Below, piece after piece: positions 33,231-42,156 of a stretch of 64,000 nt of DNA; position 1 is the first letter of the stretch, and each line of letters opens with the position of its first letter. The position numbers and the translations under genes are program-made. A model generated the notes under the pieces. That model did not search any database. It had not been told where the DNA came from and worked only from the letters and a program-made list of their open reading frames with translations. The stretch lies in the NCBI GenBank assembly GCA_012515235.1, contig JAAYYU010000148.1, positions 114,829 through 178,828 of the forward strand. The letters are read 5' to 3'. The stretch is from Candidatus Anammoximicrobium sp. (GTDB lineage: Bacteria > Planctomycetota > Planctomycetia > Pirellulales > Pirellulaceae).

Positions 33231-35012
33231 ATGATGACCTTCGGCCGCAAGACGAGCACGCAGTCTTTTGTGTTTCTTACCGCCCTTGGGCTGCTGGCCT
33301 TGGCGGGCGGTGCAAGCGGTCCTGCCGCGGAGCGGACCCCGATCCTGCACCCGCAAGCCGCGCCGCTGCCGTTTCCGCATCAGGGGCCGTTCGTCACCAC
33401 GGGCGACGGCGGAGTGCTGTGCGTGGACGCGCAGCAGGCGTTGCACAGCAACGATGAAGGCCAGACATGGACGGCGACGCCGGTCTTCCGCGACGAGCAG
33501 AAGTACCGCATCAGCAGCGAACGGGCCTTGCTGCGGACTCGCGACGGCGTCGTGATCGCCGCCTGGATGAACATGAAGGAAGTGAAATCGCCGCCGGGCT
33601 GGAATTGGGGCGGAAAGGACGCGGATTGGCAGGACTTCGTGCTGCCCACCTACGTGTGCCGAAGTCTGGACGACGGCCAGACGTGGGAAGAGCCCGTCTT
33701 TCTGAACAAGCCCTGGTGCGGCTGCATTCACTCGTTGATCGAGACCCAGGCCGGACGACTCGTGCTCGTCGGTCAAGAGATCATTCCCGCATGGCGTCAT
33801 GCCACCGTCGTGTTCGTCTCCGACGACCAGGGGCGGACGTGGCAGCGCAGCAACGTGCTGGACATCGGCCAGGGCCGGCACGATCACGCGGGATCGATCG
33901 AAGGCACCGTGGTCGAGCGCCGGGACGGTTCGCTGTATCAGTTGCTCCGCACCGAGACCGGCTGGCTGTACGAGTCCGTCTCGCGCAACGGCGGCTTGTT
34001 GTGGGAGGATTTCCGACAGTCGCAACTCAAGTCCGTGACGTGCTGCGCCCAACTGACGCGGCTGGCGGACGGGCGGATCGCCCTGCTGTGGAATCATCCG
34101 CCGCGCCATCGTCCGGACAGCGGCAGCAGCCGGGAGGAGTTGTCCATCGCCTTCTCATCGGACGAGTGTGCCACGTGGTCGCCTCCGGTGGTCGTCGCGG
34201 CCAGTTACGGCGGTCGCGGCCGCGTCTCCTATCCTTATCTATACGAACGCCAGCCCGGCCAGCTGTGGATCACGACGATGCAGGGCGGCCTGCGCATGAA
34301 GATCAACGTGTCGGACCTGGGGCGCGGCGAGATCCCCGTCTACCAGCCACCGGTCCTCCCGCCGCCGCAGCCGGGCGGGATCGTGATGTTTGGCGATTCG
34401 ACGACCGCCGAACGTCCCGGCGCGGTGGACAAGGTCTATACCGACCGCGTGCGGGAAGCCCTGCCAGGCGCCGGTTCCGCGCCGTCCGTCCACAACGCCG
34501 GCGTGGGCAGCAACACAACCAAGAATGCCCGCGAGCGGCTCGTGCGGGATGTGCTGGCCCACAAGCCGCGCGTCGTGGTGGTCCAGTTCGGCCTGAACGA
34601 CGCCGCCGTGGACGTGTGGAAGGAGCCGCCCGCGACGGCGTCGCGCGTGCCCCTGGCTGAGTACGAACAGAACCTCCGCTGGATCATCGCCACGCTGCGC
34701 GAACAGGACGTCAAACCCGTGCTGATGACAACCAACCCGATGCGTTGGACGTCGAGACTGCGGGACCTGTACGGCAAACCGCCGTATCGTCCGGACGAGC
34801 CCGACGGCTTCGACGCTCCCGTGCTTGCCAGCTACAACGCAGCCGTGCGCCGGCTCGCGGCCGAACTGGCCGTGCCGCTGGTGGACGTGCACGCCGCGTT
34901 CACCGCCAAGAACCCGGACAAGCTCCTGCTGGACGGCATGCACCCGAACGACGCTGGCCACCAACTGATCGCCGAACTGCTGGTGCCGATCCTGCGAGAA
35001 CAGTTGCGTTGA
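33231..35012 (+). CDS. Fusion of sialidase-fold propeller and SGNH/GDSL hydrolase, exported
   Basis: A signal peptide (FVFLTALGLLALAGGASG) is followed by a sialidase-fold propeller (about 40-375) with Asp boxes SNDEGQTWT, SLDDGQTWE, SDDQGRTWQ and SSDECATWS. After a Pro-rich linker comes an SGNH domain (about 395-593): GIVMFGDSTTAERPG with the Ser, VVVQFGLNDAAVDVW, and LLDGMHPNDAGHQLIAE with Asp and His. SGNH enzymes often remove O-acetyl groups from sugars. Pairing one with a glycan-binding or cleaving propeller suggests coupled deacetylation and cleavage. I use the ATG at 33231 with AAGGA upstream. Confidence 0.88.
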   Translation: MMTFGRKTSTQSFVFLTALGLLALAGGASGPAAERTPILHPQAAPLPFPHQGPFVTTGDGGVLCVDAQQALHSNDEGQTWTATPVFRDEQKYRISSERALLRTRDGVVIAAWMNMKEVKSPPGWNWGGKDADWQDFVLPTYVCRSLDDGQTWEEPVFLNKPWCGCIHSLIETQAGRLVLVGQEIIPAWRHATVVFVSDDQGRTWQRSNVLDIGQGRHDHAGSIEGTVVERRDGSLYQLLRTETGWLYESVSRNGGLLWEDFRQSQLKSVTCCAQLTRLADGRIALLWNHPPRHRPDSGSSREELSIAFSSDECATWSPPVVVAASYGGRGRVSYPYLYERQPGQLWITTMQGGLRMKINVSDLGRGEIPVYQPPVLPPPQPGGIVMFGDSTTAERPGAVDKVYTDRVREALPGAGSAPSVHNAGVGSNTTKNARERLVRDVLAHKPRVVVVQFGLNDAAVDVWKEPPATASRVPLAEYEQNLRWIIATLREQDVKPVLMTTNPMRWTSRLRDLYGKPPYRPDEPDGFDAPVLASYNAAVRRLAAELAVPLVDVHAAFTAKNPDKLLLDGMHPNDAGHQLIAELLVPILREQLR

Positions 35013-35234
35013 TCAAGGGCCGGCATTTCACACTTGTTGGCTGCCGCTTGGCAGTTGATAACGTACGGGCGTCCAAGATGCCTCGGCCATGTGGCACGCC
35101 TGTCATGCCCCCTGGTTGCCGCCATCAAGAGCGTGCGAGGACGAATGCAGTCTCGCCGAGTTCTTGGATGGCAGGTATAATTCACCGAAGTGGCTGATTT
35201 CGCTGTTGGCCGATTTCATTTGACGAGGCACCCG

Positions 35235-35519
35235 ATGACCGTGACGCTCGACTTTCCCCCTGACCTGGAGACGGCTCTCCGAGAGCGTGCCGCACAGAGC
35301 GGCCAGGACGTGGGCGGTTTTGTTCTACAGGCAGTCCGGGAGAAGATCGCCAGGTTCCGTCGTTTTGAGGAAGTCTGCGCGCCTTTCGCTCGCGCCGTAG
35401 AAGCCGCCGAGGTTACCGACGAGGAGTTCGATCGGTTCTTTACGGAAGTCCGGGAGGATGTATGGCGGGAGAAGCAGACCCAACAGGCCCCCGCCGCCCT
35501 CAGATGTTTAGGCCGCTGA
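35235..35519 (+). CDS. Antitoxin-like small protein without visible toxin partner
   Basis: The 94-residue protein starts with a ribbon-helix-helix-like opening (MTVTLDFPPDLETALRERAA) and has a helical acidic C-terminus. It resembles antitoxins that pair with PIN-domain toxins, but only an unrelated gene on the other strand follows, overlapping its end by 20 bases. The last dozen residues may be readthrough into lost toxin sequence. It is probably the remains of a toxin-antitoxin pair. ATG at 35235 is preferred to an upstream start that adds 15 unconvincing residues. Confidence 0.6.
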   Translation: MTVTLDFPPDLETALRERAAQSGQDVGGFVLQAVREKIARFRRFEEVCAPFARAVEAAEVTDEEFDRFFTEVREDVWREKQTQQAPAALRCLGR

Positions 35520-36756
35520 GATCGACCTCGATCTTGCGGTTCTCCTTCCGCAACTCGTCCATGGTCAGGCGGCCCTTGCGCAGGCAAGCCTCGCGGGCCA
35601 GAATCGTGGCCAGGCAGCTGGCGACGGCCAGGTGCATCGTGTCGTTGGCGAAGTTGCCGGCCGCGACGTTTTGGTGGAAGGCCGCGATATTGCGGACCGC
35701 CCCCGCCTTGTACAAATCGTCGATCGTCCCGCCTGCATAGTGCCTGGTCCCGCCGCGGATCAGGGCCCGCCCTCCGTAGCCGATCTTCATGTAGGCGCTG
35801 CCCAAGAACTCGCAGGTCGCCAGCGGGTCGTCGGGACCGGTGGTTCCGTTGGCGTGCCGGCCGGTGTGAGTCCAGATCAGCCCGTCGGCGAATTCGTAGG
35901 TGATCCCGTACACGTCGTGGCTGTCGCCGTGCGGATCGGGCCGTGAGATCCTCGAGATCCCCGTCGCCGCCACGGGGGTTTGGCCCAGCACCCACATCAT
36001 CGCCTGGATCGGATGAATACAGGCATTCACGTGATAGCTGCCGCCGATCGCCACGTCGTTCACCCAGATCAGCGAGCGCAGCCGGCTTTCGATGGTCTTG
36101 GTCAGCGGCGGGTCGCCGAACAGCCCGCCGTAGTAAAAGCTCTTGACCACGCCCAACCGTTCGACGGCTCCTTCGCGGAACCGCCGGGCGCATTCGCGAT
36201 TTTGCGGATCGGTCGGCATTTGATAGTCCACCAGGAAACAACGGCGGTTCTCGGTGGCTTTCCGAGCGGCCGCCTCGACCTGCAGACAGCCGGGCACGTC
36301 GACGGCGACCGGCTTGGCCATGTAGACGTGGAGGCCCGCGTCGACGGCGGCTTGGACGTGCTCCGGGAAGAAGCACGGCGGAGTCTCCAGCGCCACGGCC
36401 TCGACACCGCTGTCGATCAGGTTGCGGTACCCCGACAGCCCGGAGAACCGCCGTGTCGGGGCGACCCCCAGGGCTTTGCCCGCCGCCTCGGCCACCTCCG
36501 GAAAATAGTCCGCCACCGCGTGCATCTCATACCCGCCGTGCTCGCGAAACAGGTTCGCGATCCACGCCCCGCGCCCGCCGCAGCCGACCAGGCCCAGCTT
36601 GATCTTGCGTGCTGCCGCAGCGGGTTCCGCCGCCGGGGCCGGCGACTCGCGGTGAACCGCCAGCGCCGCCGCCGAGACCGCCGTGCCGGCCAGGAACCCG
36701 CGGCGAGAAAGCCTGTTGGTTGGTTCGGACGTGATGCAAGCTTCGTGTTGGCTCAT
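35500..36756 (-). CDS. Gfo/Idh/MocA family oxidoreductase with Tat signal
   Basis: The 418-residue protein has a twin-arginine signal (RLSRRGFLAGTAVSAAALAV), a Rossmann domain (KLGLVGCGGRGAWIANLF), the loop LHVYMAKPVAVDVPGC and a C-terminal domain with AIGGSYHVNACIHPIQAMMW. It is predicted to oxidise or rearrange a sugar outside the cytoplasm; the substrate is unknown. CAGGAG lies before the ATG at 36756. An in-frame ATG at 36774 is less likely. The open frame runs on upstream past 37000 but that part is antisense to the next gene. It stands alone. Confidence 0.9.
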   Translation of the reverse strand: MSQHEACITSEPTNRLSRRGFLAGTAVSAAALAVHRESPAPAAEPAAAARKIKLGLVGCGGRGAWIANLFREHGGYEMHAVADYFPEVAEAAGKALGVAPTRRFSGLSGYRNLIDSGVEAVALETPPCFFPEHVQAAVDAGLHVYMAKPVAVDVPGCLQVEAAARKATENRRCFLVDYQMPTDPQNRECARRFREGAVERLGVVKSFYYGGLFGDPPLTKTIESRLRSLIWVNDVAIGGSYHVNACIHPIQAMMWVLGQTPVAATGISRISRPDPHGDSHDVYGITYEFADGLIWTHTGRHANGTTGPDDPLATCEFLGSAYMKIGYGGRALIRGGTRHYAGGTIDDLYKAGAVRNIAAFHQNVAAGNFANDTMHLAVASCLATILAREACLRKGRLTMDELRKENRKIEVDLSGLNI

Positions 36757-36901
36757 GACGTGCTCCTGGAACATGGAAGGGTCTGCGCCGGGCGGTTTCG
36801 CGTGAGGAACCCTACCAAGATAGCGCCTGGCGCCTGGTAGCGGCAAGCAGGCATGATAAAATCGCCGGACGAGGAAACGTCCGGAAGACAAGGAGCCCTT
36901 C

Positions 36902-38140
36902 ATGCTGAATCGCCGCGACTTGCTTAGCGTCCTCCCGGCATGGCCCTTGGCGTGGCTGGGAATTTCCCAAGCCGCCCCGGCTGCCGACGCCCCGCCGCCA
37001 AACGCCCCGCCGCTGCTGGCTGGCCCGCCGGTCGTGCAACATCTGAGCGTCGAAGGATTCGCGGTCAGCTTTGCGGTCGGGCAGTTGGCCACGGGCTGGG
37101 TTGAATGGGGCTTGTCGCCGGAGCGTCTCGACCAGCGTGTGATTCCCAGCCGGGCCGGCCTGGTCGATGCTTCCGATCGGGCGATCGTCGTGCCGGTTTC
37201 CCTGGGAGACCGCGGCGCGCCCGGCCGGCGAGTCTTTTACCGCGTGGCCGCGCAGCCGTTGGGCTACCAGTCGGCGTACAAGCTGCGGAGGGGCGAAGCG
37301 GTCGCGGGACCTGTCCACAGCGTCACGCTCCCCGACCCTGCGGCACCACGTGTGCGCGTGGCCGTCGTCAACGACACGCACGAGCACCTGCCGACGGTGG
37401 ACGCCCTCGCCGCGCGAATCGAGGCCGTCGCGCCGGATGTCGTCGTCTGGAACGGTGATACGTGCGCCTCGGCGTTTGACTCGCCGGCGGATCTGCCGCG
37501 CGTGCTGCTCAAACCGGGTTGGGCTGCGAGCCGGTCCCTGGTGTTCGTGCCCGGCAATCACGACGTACGTGGTGCGAGTGCGCGCCAGATCGAAGGTTGT
37601 CTGGCGCCCGGATCGGAGCCCGGCTTGCCGTACAATTTGGCGCGGCGCTCCGGCCCTGTGGCTTTGCTGACCTTGGACACCGGCGAGGACAAACCCGATG
37701 CCCACCCGGTCTTTGCGGGAACGGCCGCCTACGAGCCGTACCGCCTGCGCCAAGCGGCCTGGCTGCGCGAGGCGTTGCGCCGGCCGGAGATCGCCTCGGC
37801 CCCCTTCAAGGTGGTCTTCTGTCACATCCCCTTGCGCGGCCTGCCCAAGCAAAATGACGGGTTGAGCCTGGAGGGTTATGCTTCGTGGTCGGGCGACGGA
37901 GCCCGAGCCTGGATGCCGGTGCTGCGTGAAGCGAACGTTCCGCTGATCGTCAGCGGCCACATGCACGCCTGGCGCGTGGACGAGCCGTCCGGTGGCCATC
38001 CGATGCAGGTGGTTGGCGGTGGGCCGGACCTTCACGACGCCACGCTGATCGTGCTGGAGGCCGATGCTCAAACGCTGCGCGTCACCATTCAGGATCTGTC
38101 GGGCGCCGCGCTCGCGGAACGCCACGTGACACGAGACTGA
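36902..38140 (+). CDS. Exported metallophosphoesterase
   Basis: The 412-residue protein starts with a Tat-like leader (MLNRRDLLSVLPAWPLAWLG). An N-terminal beta domain (about 45-150, FN3/purple-phosphatase type) precedes the metallophosphoesterase core: VAVVNDTHEHLPTVDAL, VVWNGDT, FVPGNHDVRG, FCHIPLRG and IVSGHMHAWRVDE. These supply the two-metal site. The substrate is not known; phosphatase, phosphodiesterase or nucleotidase activity all occur in the family. The first motif reads ND-x-H where D-x-H is preceded by Asn, within normal variation. The gene is monocistronic and diverges from the Gfo/Idh gene. Confidence 0.9.
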   Translation: MLNRRDLLSVLPAWPLAWLGISQAAPAADAPPPNAPPLLAGPPVVQHLSVEGFAVSFAVGQLATGWVEWGLSPERLDQRVIPSRAGLVDASDRAIVVPVSLGDRGAPGRRVFYRVAAQPLGYQSAYKLRRGEAVAGPVHSVTLPDPAAPRVRVAVVNDTHEHLPTVDALAARIEAVAPDVVVWNGDTCASAFDSPADLPRVLLKPGWAASRSLVFVPGNHDVRGASARQIEGCLAPGSEPGLPYNLARRSGPVALLTLDTGEDKPDAHPVFAGTAAYEPYRLRQAAWLREALRRPEIASAPFKVVFCHIPLRGLPKQNDGLSLEGYASWSGDGARAWMPVLREANVPLIVSGHMHAWRVDEPSGGHPMQVVGGGPDLHDATLIVLEADAQTLRVTIQDLSGAALAERHVTRD

Positions 38141-38221
38141 TGGGGCGGCTTGCCCCAGGACGATCTTCCTTGGCGTTCTGTTCAGCACCAGCCGTGGCCG
38201 CGTCCCTTGACCTCTTCAGCC

Positions 38222-38242
38222 ACCACGCTGCTTGTCAGCGTG
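38222..38242. repeat. Short hairpin ccacgct / agcgtgg
   Basis: A perfect 7-bp stem with a 7-base loop lies between the metallophosphoesterase and CbiO genes, which converge. It has no U-run in either direction. Confidence 0.35.
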
Positions 38243-38392
38243 GAGCCATGTTCAGGGGAGGAAATGGGACGGGCATTGGATTTTGGCCGTTCCGTCGCGA
38301 GGATGGACGATCTCCCGGCTTGGTGAGCGGTTTTGTCTGTCGGCGCCAGAGCCCATCCCCGCGGTGATCTGCCGGCGGCCGAGGCCTGCAAG

Positions 38393-39130
38393 TCAGCTGC
38401 CCGGTTGTCCTGGTCGGTGCTGTTTGCACGATTTCGGTTCCGCCTCGGTCGGCTCCGCCCTCGGGGGCTCCATTTCGAGTTGCTGCAACCGGCCGGCCGA
38501 AAGCCGGTAGCAGTTGGCCGCGATTCGCTGCAGCATCGATCGGTCGTGCGACACGATCAGCATCGCTTGGGGAAGGCTGGCCAGGACGTTCACGACCCGC
38601 TCGGTGGCCTCCTCGTCCAGGCCGGAGGTGGGCTCGTCCAACAGCAACACTTCCGGCTGCATAGCCAGCACGGCGGCCAGGGCCACCAGGCGTTTCTCCC
38701 CGCCGGACAGCTGATACGTAATCCGGTCTTCGAAGCCTGCCAGGCCCAGTTCGTCCAGCGTGAGGGCCACGATCTGCCCTGCTTCCTGCCGCGTCTTTCC
38801 CTGGTTCAAGGGACCAAAGGCCACGTCTTCGGCGACGCTCGGACAAAAAAGCTGATCGTCCGAATCCTGGAACAGAAGTCCCACACGTCCGCGCACTTCC
38901 TGGAAGTCCCGCTCCTGCGTCCGCGGTTTGCCGAAGATCTCGACGCGTCCGGCCGTGGGATGCAGCAGACCGACGATCGCCTTCAGAAGCGTCGTCTTGC
39001 CGCTGCCGTTGGAGCCGATCAGGCCGACGCGTTCCGCCGGCCGCAAACGCAGGCTGCACCCGGCCAGGACCGGCCGGCGCGGCGGATAGGCGAAATGCAG
39101 CTCGTCCAGGAAGACCAGCGTGTCACTCAT
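38393..39130 (-). CDS. cbiO: Cobalt/nickel ECF transporter ATPase
   Basis: The 245-residue ABC ATPase has Walker A IGSNGSGKTTLL, signature QLSGGEKRLVALAA, Walker B EVLLLDEPTSGLD and the His switch LIVSHDRSM. RGRVGLLFQDSDDQLFCPSV is typical of CbiO/EcfA. It drives metal uptake by the CbiMQ membrane parts. The ATG overlaps the cbiQ stop by four bases. The C-terminal 25 residues are charged and variable. It is the last gene of the operon. Confidence 0.93.
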   Translation of the reverse strand: MSDTLVFLDELHFAYPPRRPVLAGCSLRLRPAERVGLIGSNGSGKTTLLKAIVGLLHPTAGRVEIFGKPRTQERDFQEVRGRVGLLFQDSDDQLFCPSVAEDVAFGPLNQGKTRQEAGQIVALTLDELGLAGFEDRITYQLSGGEKRLVALAAVLAMQPEVLLLDEPTSGLDEEATERVVNVLASLPQAMLIVSHDRSMLQRIAANCYRLSAGRLQQLEMEPPRAEPTEAEPKSCKQHRPGQPGS

Positions 39131-39930
39131 GCATACTCCAACAATCCCAGCGACACCAGCATCAGGACCACGACCGAGGCAAACCAGGCGTCGCGGGCGG
39201 AAAACGCAAAATGGTGGAACAGATGAAACCGGCCGCGGAAGCCGCGGCACTTCATGGCGGCCAAGACGCGTTCCGAACGGTCCACGCTGCGCACCAACAG
39301 CATCCCGACCAGATGGCCGTACGTCCGATACGTGTGGGCGCTGACCTGCGGACGAAAACCACGCAGCTTCATCGCCGTCCTGAGCCGCAAGTACTCGTCG
39401 TGCAACACGCCCAAGTAGCGGACCGTGAACAGCAGCAGCTGGGAGAGCTTGTCCGGCACGCCCCCATGATGCAAGGCGTGTCCCAGCGTCACGGTGTCCA
39501 AGGAGCCCAACAGGACCATGCTCCACAGCACGATCGCGTTGGCCTTCAAGGCGATCGCCAGCGCGAGCCGCAGCCCCTCCCGGCTGTAGCCTACGGGACC
39601 GACCGTAAACAGCGGCGACGGCCCAGTGCTGATCGGCAGTGCCAAAACCAGGATCAAGGCAAACAGGTTGACGGGCGTCAACCTCTTGAAAGCCACTCGC
39701 AGCTGCAGGCGGGCCAGTCGGCTGGCGACAGCGGCGGCGCCCAGGGCAATTGCCAGATTCAACGGCCGGCTGGCCGCCGCCAGCGCTACGGAGACGGCAA
39801 TCGTCGCGGCGATCCGCGTTCGGGGATCAAGCGTGTCCATCCAGGAAACTCCCGCAGCCAGCGGGGGAATTCCCAGCAGAGAAGATCGTCGGGGCGCGGC
39901 GGCCATATCGATCCTGGAGCGAAAGGACAT
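39127..39930 (-). CDS. cbiQ: Cobalt/nickel ECF transporter transmembrane protein
   Basis: The 267-residue protein is the coupling subunit of an ECF transporter. It has six or so membrane segments and two Ala-Arg-Gly coupling motifs, RTAMKLRGFRP and VLAAMKCRGFRG, that touch the ATPase. WMDTLDPRTRIAATIAVSVA is the typical N-terminal start of CbiQ. The ATG at 39930 is used; an ATG at 39906 with AGGA close upstream is equally possible. Its stop overlaps cbiO. The gap to the CbiM-NikL gene is 58 bases. Confidence 0.92.
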   Translation of the reverse strand: MSFRSRIDMAAAPRRSSLLGIPPLAAGVSWMDTLDPRTRIAATIAVSVALAAASRPLNLAIALGAAAVASRLARLQLRVAFKRLTPVNLFALILVLALPISTGPSPLFTVGPVGYSREGLRLALAIALKANAIVLWSMVLLGSLDTVTLGHALHHGGVPDKLSQLLLFTVRYLGVLHDEYLRLRTAMKLRGFRPQVSAHTYRTYGHLVGMLLVRSVDRSERVLAAMKCRGFRGRFHLFHHFAFSARDAWFASVVVLMLVSLGLLEYA

Positions 39931-39988
39931 CAGACGTTCCAGCCTGACCGAAGACGAAGGCTCGGCTGTCGAGCTTGCGGTACAGGAC

Positions 39989-41272
39989 TCACTTTGCCTT
40001 GCGGCGTGCTCCCAGAAAGAATACCAGCCCCAGGATGCCCAGGATATAGCCGATCCCGCCCAGAACGTCCTGCAACTGCAGCTGGGCTTTCCATTTGTCC
40101 AAGTCCTGCCGCAAGGCGGCGATTTGCCGGCCCAAGGCCTCCGTTTGCGCCGCCAAGGCTTCGCCGCCGGAGGCGGTCGATTCGTGGGGATGCGAGTGGT
40201 CATGCGGATGGACGTGCGGATCGACCGAGGCCTCGGGTTTCGCCTCGTCTGGCGAATCCGGATGGCTGTGGACCGGCTCCTGGACCGGCGACGGACCGAG
40301 CGTTTCCGGCAACTCGCCGGCCTGGACGACGTACTCGGCCCCGTGTCCCAGGCCCGCGTCGGCAACCAGTTTGTGGTCGCAGCGCACCTGCGGCCGAAAG
40401 GTGAATTTGCCGTCCTGGTCCGTCACTGTTTCCCCCAACCGCTTGCCGCCGGGATCGAGAATCGTGATCTTGGCGCCGGCCGCCGAACCGCCGCCGTGGT
40501 AGTAGGCCTCGCCTTCGATCACGTCGCCCCGCACGGTGGCAAAGACGAACATCTTGTGCGCCCAGGCGGGTGTGGCCTGGCCGCAGACGGCCAGCAGGAT
40601 CGCGAGGAAAAGCAGGGGTTGCACGGAACGCGCCACACCCGCCAGACAGGCCGCCGGGTCTGCCGCCAGCAGGTCCCGCCGAACCTTGCGGAGGAACGAC
40701 ACGGCGCTGGCCGTGATCAAACCTTCCACCGCGGCCACGGCCACGTGAAAGCCCAGCACGGTCCCGGCCAGCAATTCGAATTCCCGGCCGGCGCTCCAAA
40801 GCGCGGAGGCGGTCAGCAGGGCGCCCAGCAGCAAGGCCAGCGCGCCGGCCAGGAAGCCCGCGGCAGACGCAATTCCGGCCCGCCGCGCTCCGACGGCTCG
40901 ACGAAACAAGTGGTAGCAAACCACCGCCGGCAGCGCCATCGTCAGCGTGTTGACTCCCAGGGCAAGCAGCCCGCCGTGCCCGAACAGAACCGCCTGCAGC
41001 AGCAACGCCACCAGCAAGGCCGGAAAGGCGGCCCAGCCGAGCAGCAGTCCCACCAGTCCGCTCAGCACCAGATGCACGCTGGTCACTCCCAGCGGCACGT
41101 GGATCAACGAGACGACGAAGAAGGCGGAACTCACCAAGGCCACGCGAGGCACCTGTTCGTGGTCCATCTTCCGCAGGCCGATCGTCGTCCCCGCCGCCGT
41201 CGCCACGGCGCCGGCACACAAGACGGCCACGCCCGCCGGGGAATTCGCCAATAACGCTTCGTGTAGATGCAT
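39989..41272 (-). CDS. cbiM: CbiM-NikL fusion, metal-binding component of Co/Ni ECF transporter
   Basis: The 427-residue protein starts MHLHEALLANSPAG. The N-terminal Met-His that binds the metal in CbiM/NikM is kept, and seven hydrophobic segments fill residues 1-215. A new hydrophobic segment (about 218-240) ends AWAHKMFVFATVRGDVIEGE, the typical start of NikL, followed by PGGKRLGETVTDQDGKFTF and AGLGHGAEYVV. A His-rich stretch (PHVHPHDHSHPH), a coiled coil and a C-terminal membrane helix close the protein. NikL is usually a separate gene and replaces CbiN in nickel-type systems. The metal, Co or Ni, cannot be told from sequence. Confidence 0.9.
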   Translation of the reverse strand: MHLHEALLANSPAGVAVLCAGAVATAAGTTIGLRKMDHEQVPRVALVSSAFFVVSLIHVPLGVTSVHLVLSGLVGLLLGWAAFPALLVALLLQAVLFGHGGLLALGVNTLTMALPAVVCYHLFRRAVGARRAGIASAAGFLAGALALLLGALLTASALWSAGREFELLAGTVLGFHVAVAAVEGLITASAVSFLRKVRRDLLAADPAACLAGVARSVQPLLFLAILLAVCGQATPAWAHKMFVFATVRGDVIEGEAYYHGGGSAAGAKITILDPGGKRLGETVTDQDGKFTFRPQVRCDHKLVADAGLGHGAEYVVQAGELPETLGPSPVQEPVHSHPDSPDEAKPEASVDPHVHPHDHSHPHESTASGGEALAAQTEALGRQIAALRQDLDKWKAQLQLQDVLGGIGYILGILGLVFFLGARRKAK

Positions 41273-41293
41273 CGGATCGGCCTCTGAGTGGGG

Positions 41294-42154
41294 CTACTTC
41301 TTGACCTGGATCGTCAACGTCGAGACGTACATCGTCCGTTCGAACCTGTCCCCTTTGCGCAGGTGACTGAACGGTGAGCTGTCGTTCCGGTCGCCATCGT
41401 ACGTCCCCGGCGTCTGGTCCGTATAGCGGACGAGGAACGAGTGCTGGCCGTCGACGATCAACGGAAACGTCGCTTCCCCCGTCTGCGGATCGGCCATCGC
41501 TTCCAGGGACCAGGCGGACGCCTGGACGCGAGGATCTGTCGGCGGCGGCAGCGGGCCCGCCGTCGCGGCCGTCACCAGGACGTCCTTGCCGCCGACCGGC
41601 CGGCCCTTGTACAGCACCCGGACCGTGAGCAGATCGCCCGGCTTCGGTTCCGCAGCCAGACCCACGGGAATGACCTCCAGGTCGAAGCCCAGCGGGGCCG
41701 TCGATTCCTCGCGGCCGCCGCCCACCCGCACGGAAGACCTGCCGTACATCACGATCCTGGTCTTCGTCGGAATGCTGTGCATCTCCCGCTCGATGATCCC
41801 CACTTGCAGTTCGGCGCCAACCACGCAAGCGCCGGCGCCGACGGGGGCAAACTTCGCCACGAAGCAATCCTCCGTTTTGGCGAGCTTCAAGGCGGTGCGG
41901 CCAGCGGGATTCAGCAGGCACGCGGTCAGCTTGCCCTCCTGTCCGGCCAGCCTGGCTCCGCCCTCTTTGTGCCCCGCATGGCCCCAGCAGACGCGGACTT
42001 CGTGATCCTGGCCGATCCTCGCCGACGCTTCGGTCTCGATCCACACCTCGTGGGCCTGTCCCGGACTGGCCAGTCCCAGCATGGCCGCCGCGGCCAGCAG
42101 AGCCGTGGCAAACGCCCCGGCACGTGGGATCGAGATCGTCACAAACCCGCGCAT
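41294..42154 (-). CDS. DUF4198 (NikK-like) exported metal-uptake protein
   Basis: The 286-residue protein has a signal peptide (AFATALLAAAAMLGLASPGQ) whose cleavage would expose AHEVWIETEASARIG, the Ala-His start expected of NikK-type proteins. The body is two beta domains with VCWGHAGHKEGG, LGFDLEVIPVGLAAEPKPGD and VRVLYKGRPVGGKDV. DUF4198 proteins accompany CbiM/NikM transporters and are thought to help capture nickel or cobalt outside the membrane. The gene begins two bases after the tetrapyrrole-methylase-like gene ends and is followed by the CbiM-NikL gene after 21 bases. Confidence 0.9.
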   Translation of the reverse strand: MRGFVTISIPRAGAFATALLAAAAMLGLASPGQAHEVWIETEASARIGQDHEVRVCWGHAGHKEGGARLAGQEGKLTACLLNPAGRTALKLAKTEDCFVAKFAPVGAGACVVGAELQVGIIEREMHSIPTKTRIVMYGRSSVRVGGGREESTAPLGFDLEVIPVGLAAEPKPGDLLTVRVLYKGRPVGGKDVLVTAATAGPLPPPTDPRVQASAWSLEAMADPQTGEATFPLIVDGQHSFLVRYTDQTPGTYDGDRNDSSPFSHLRKGDRFERTMYVSTLTIQVKK

Positions 42155-42156
42155 GG

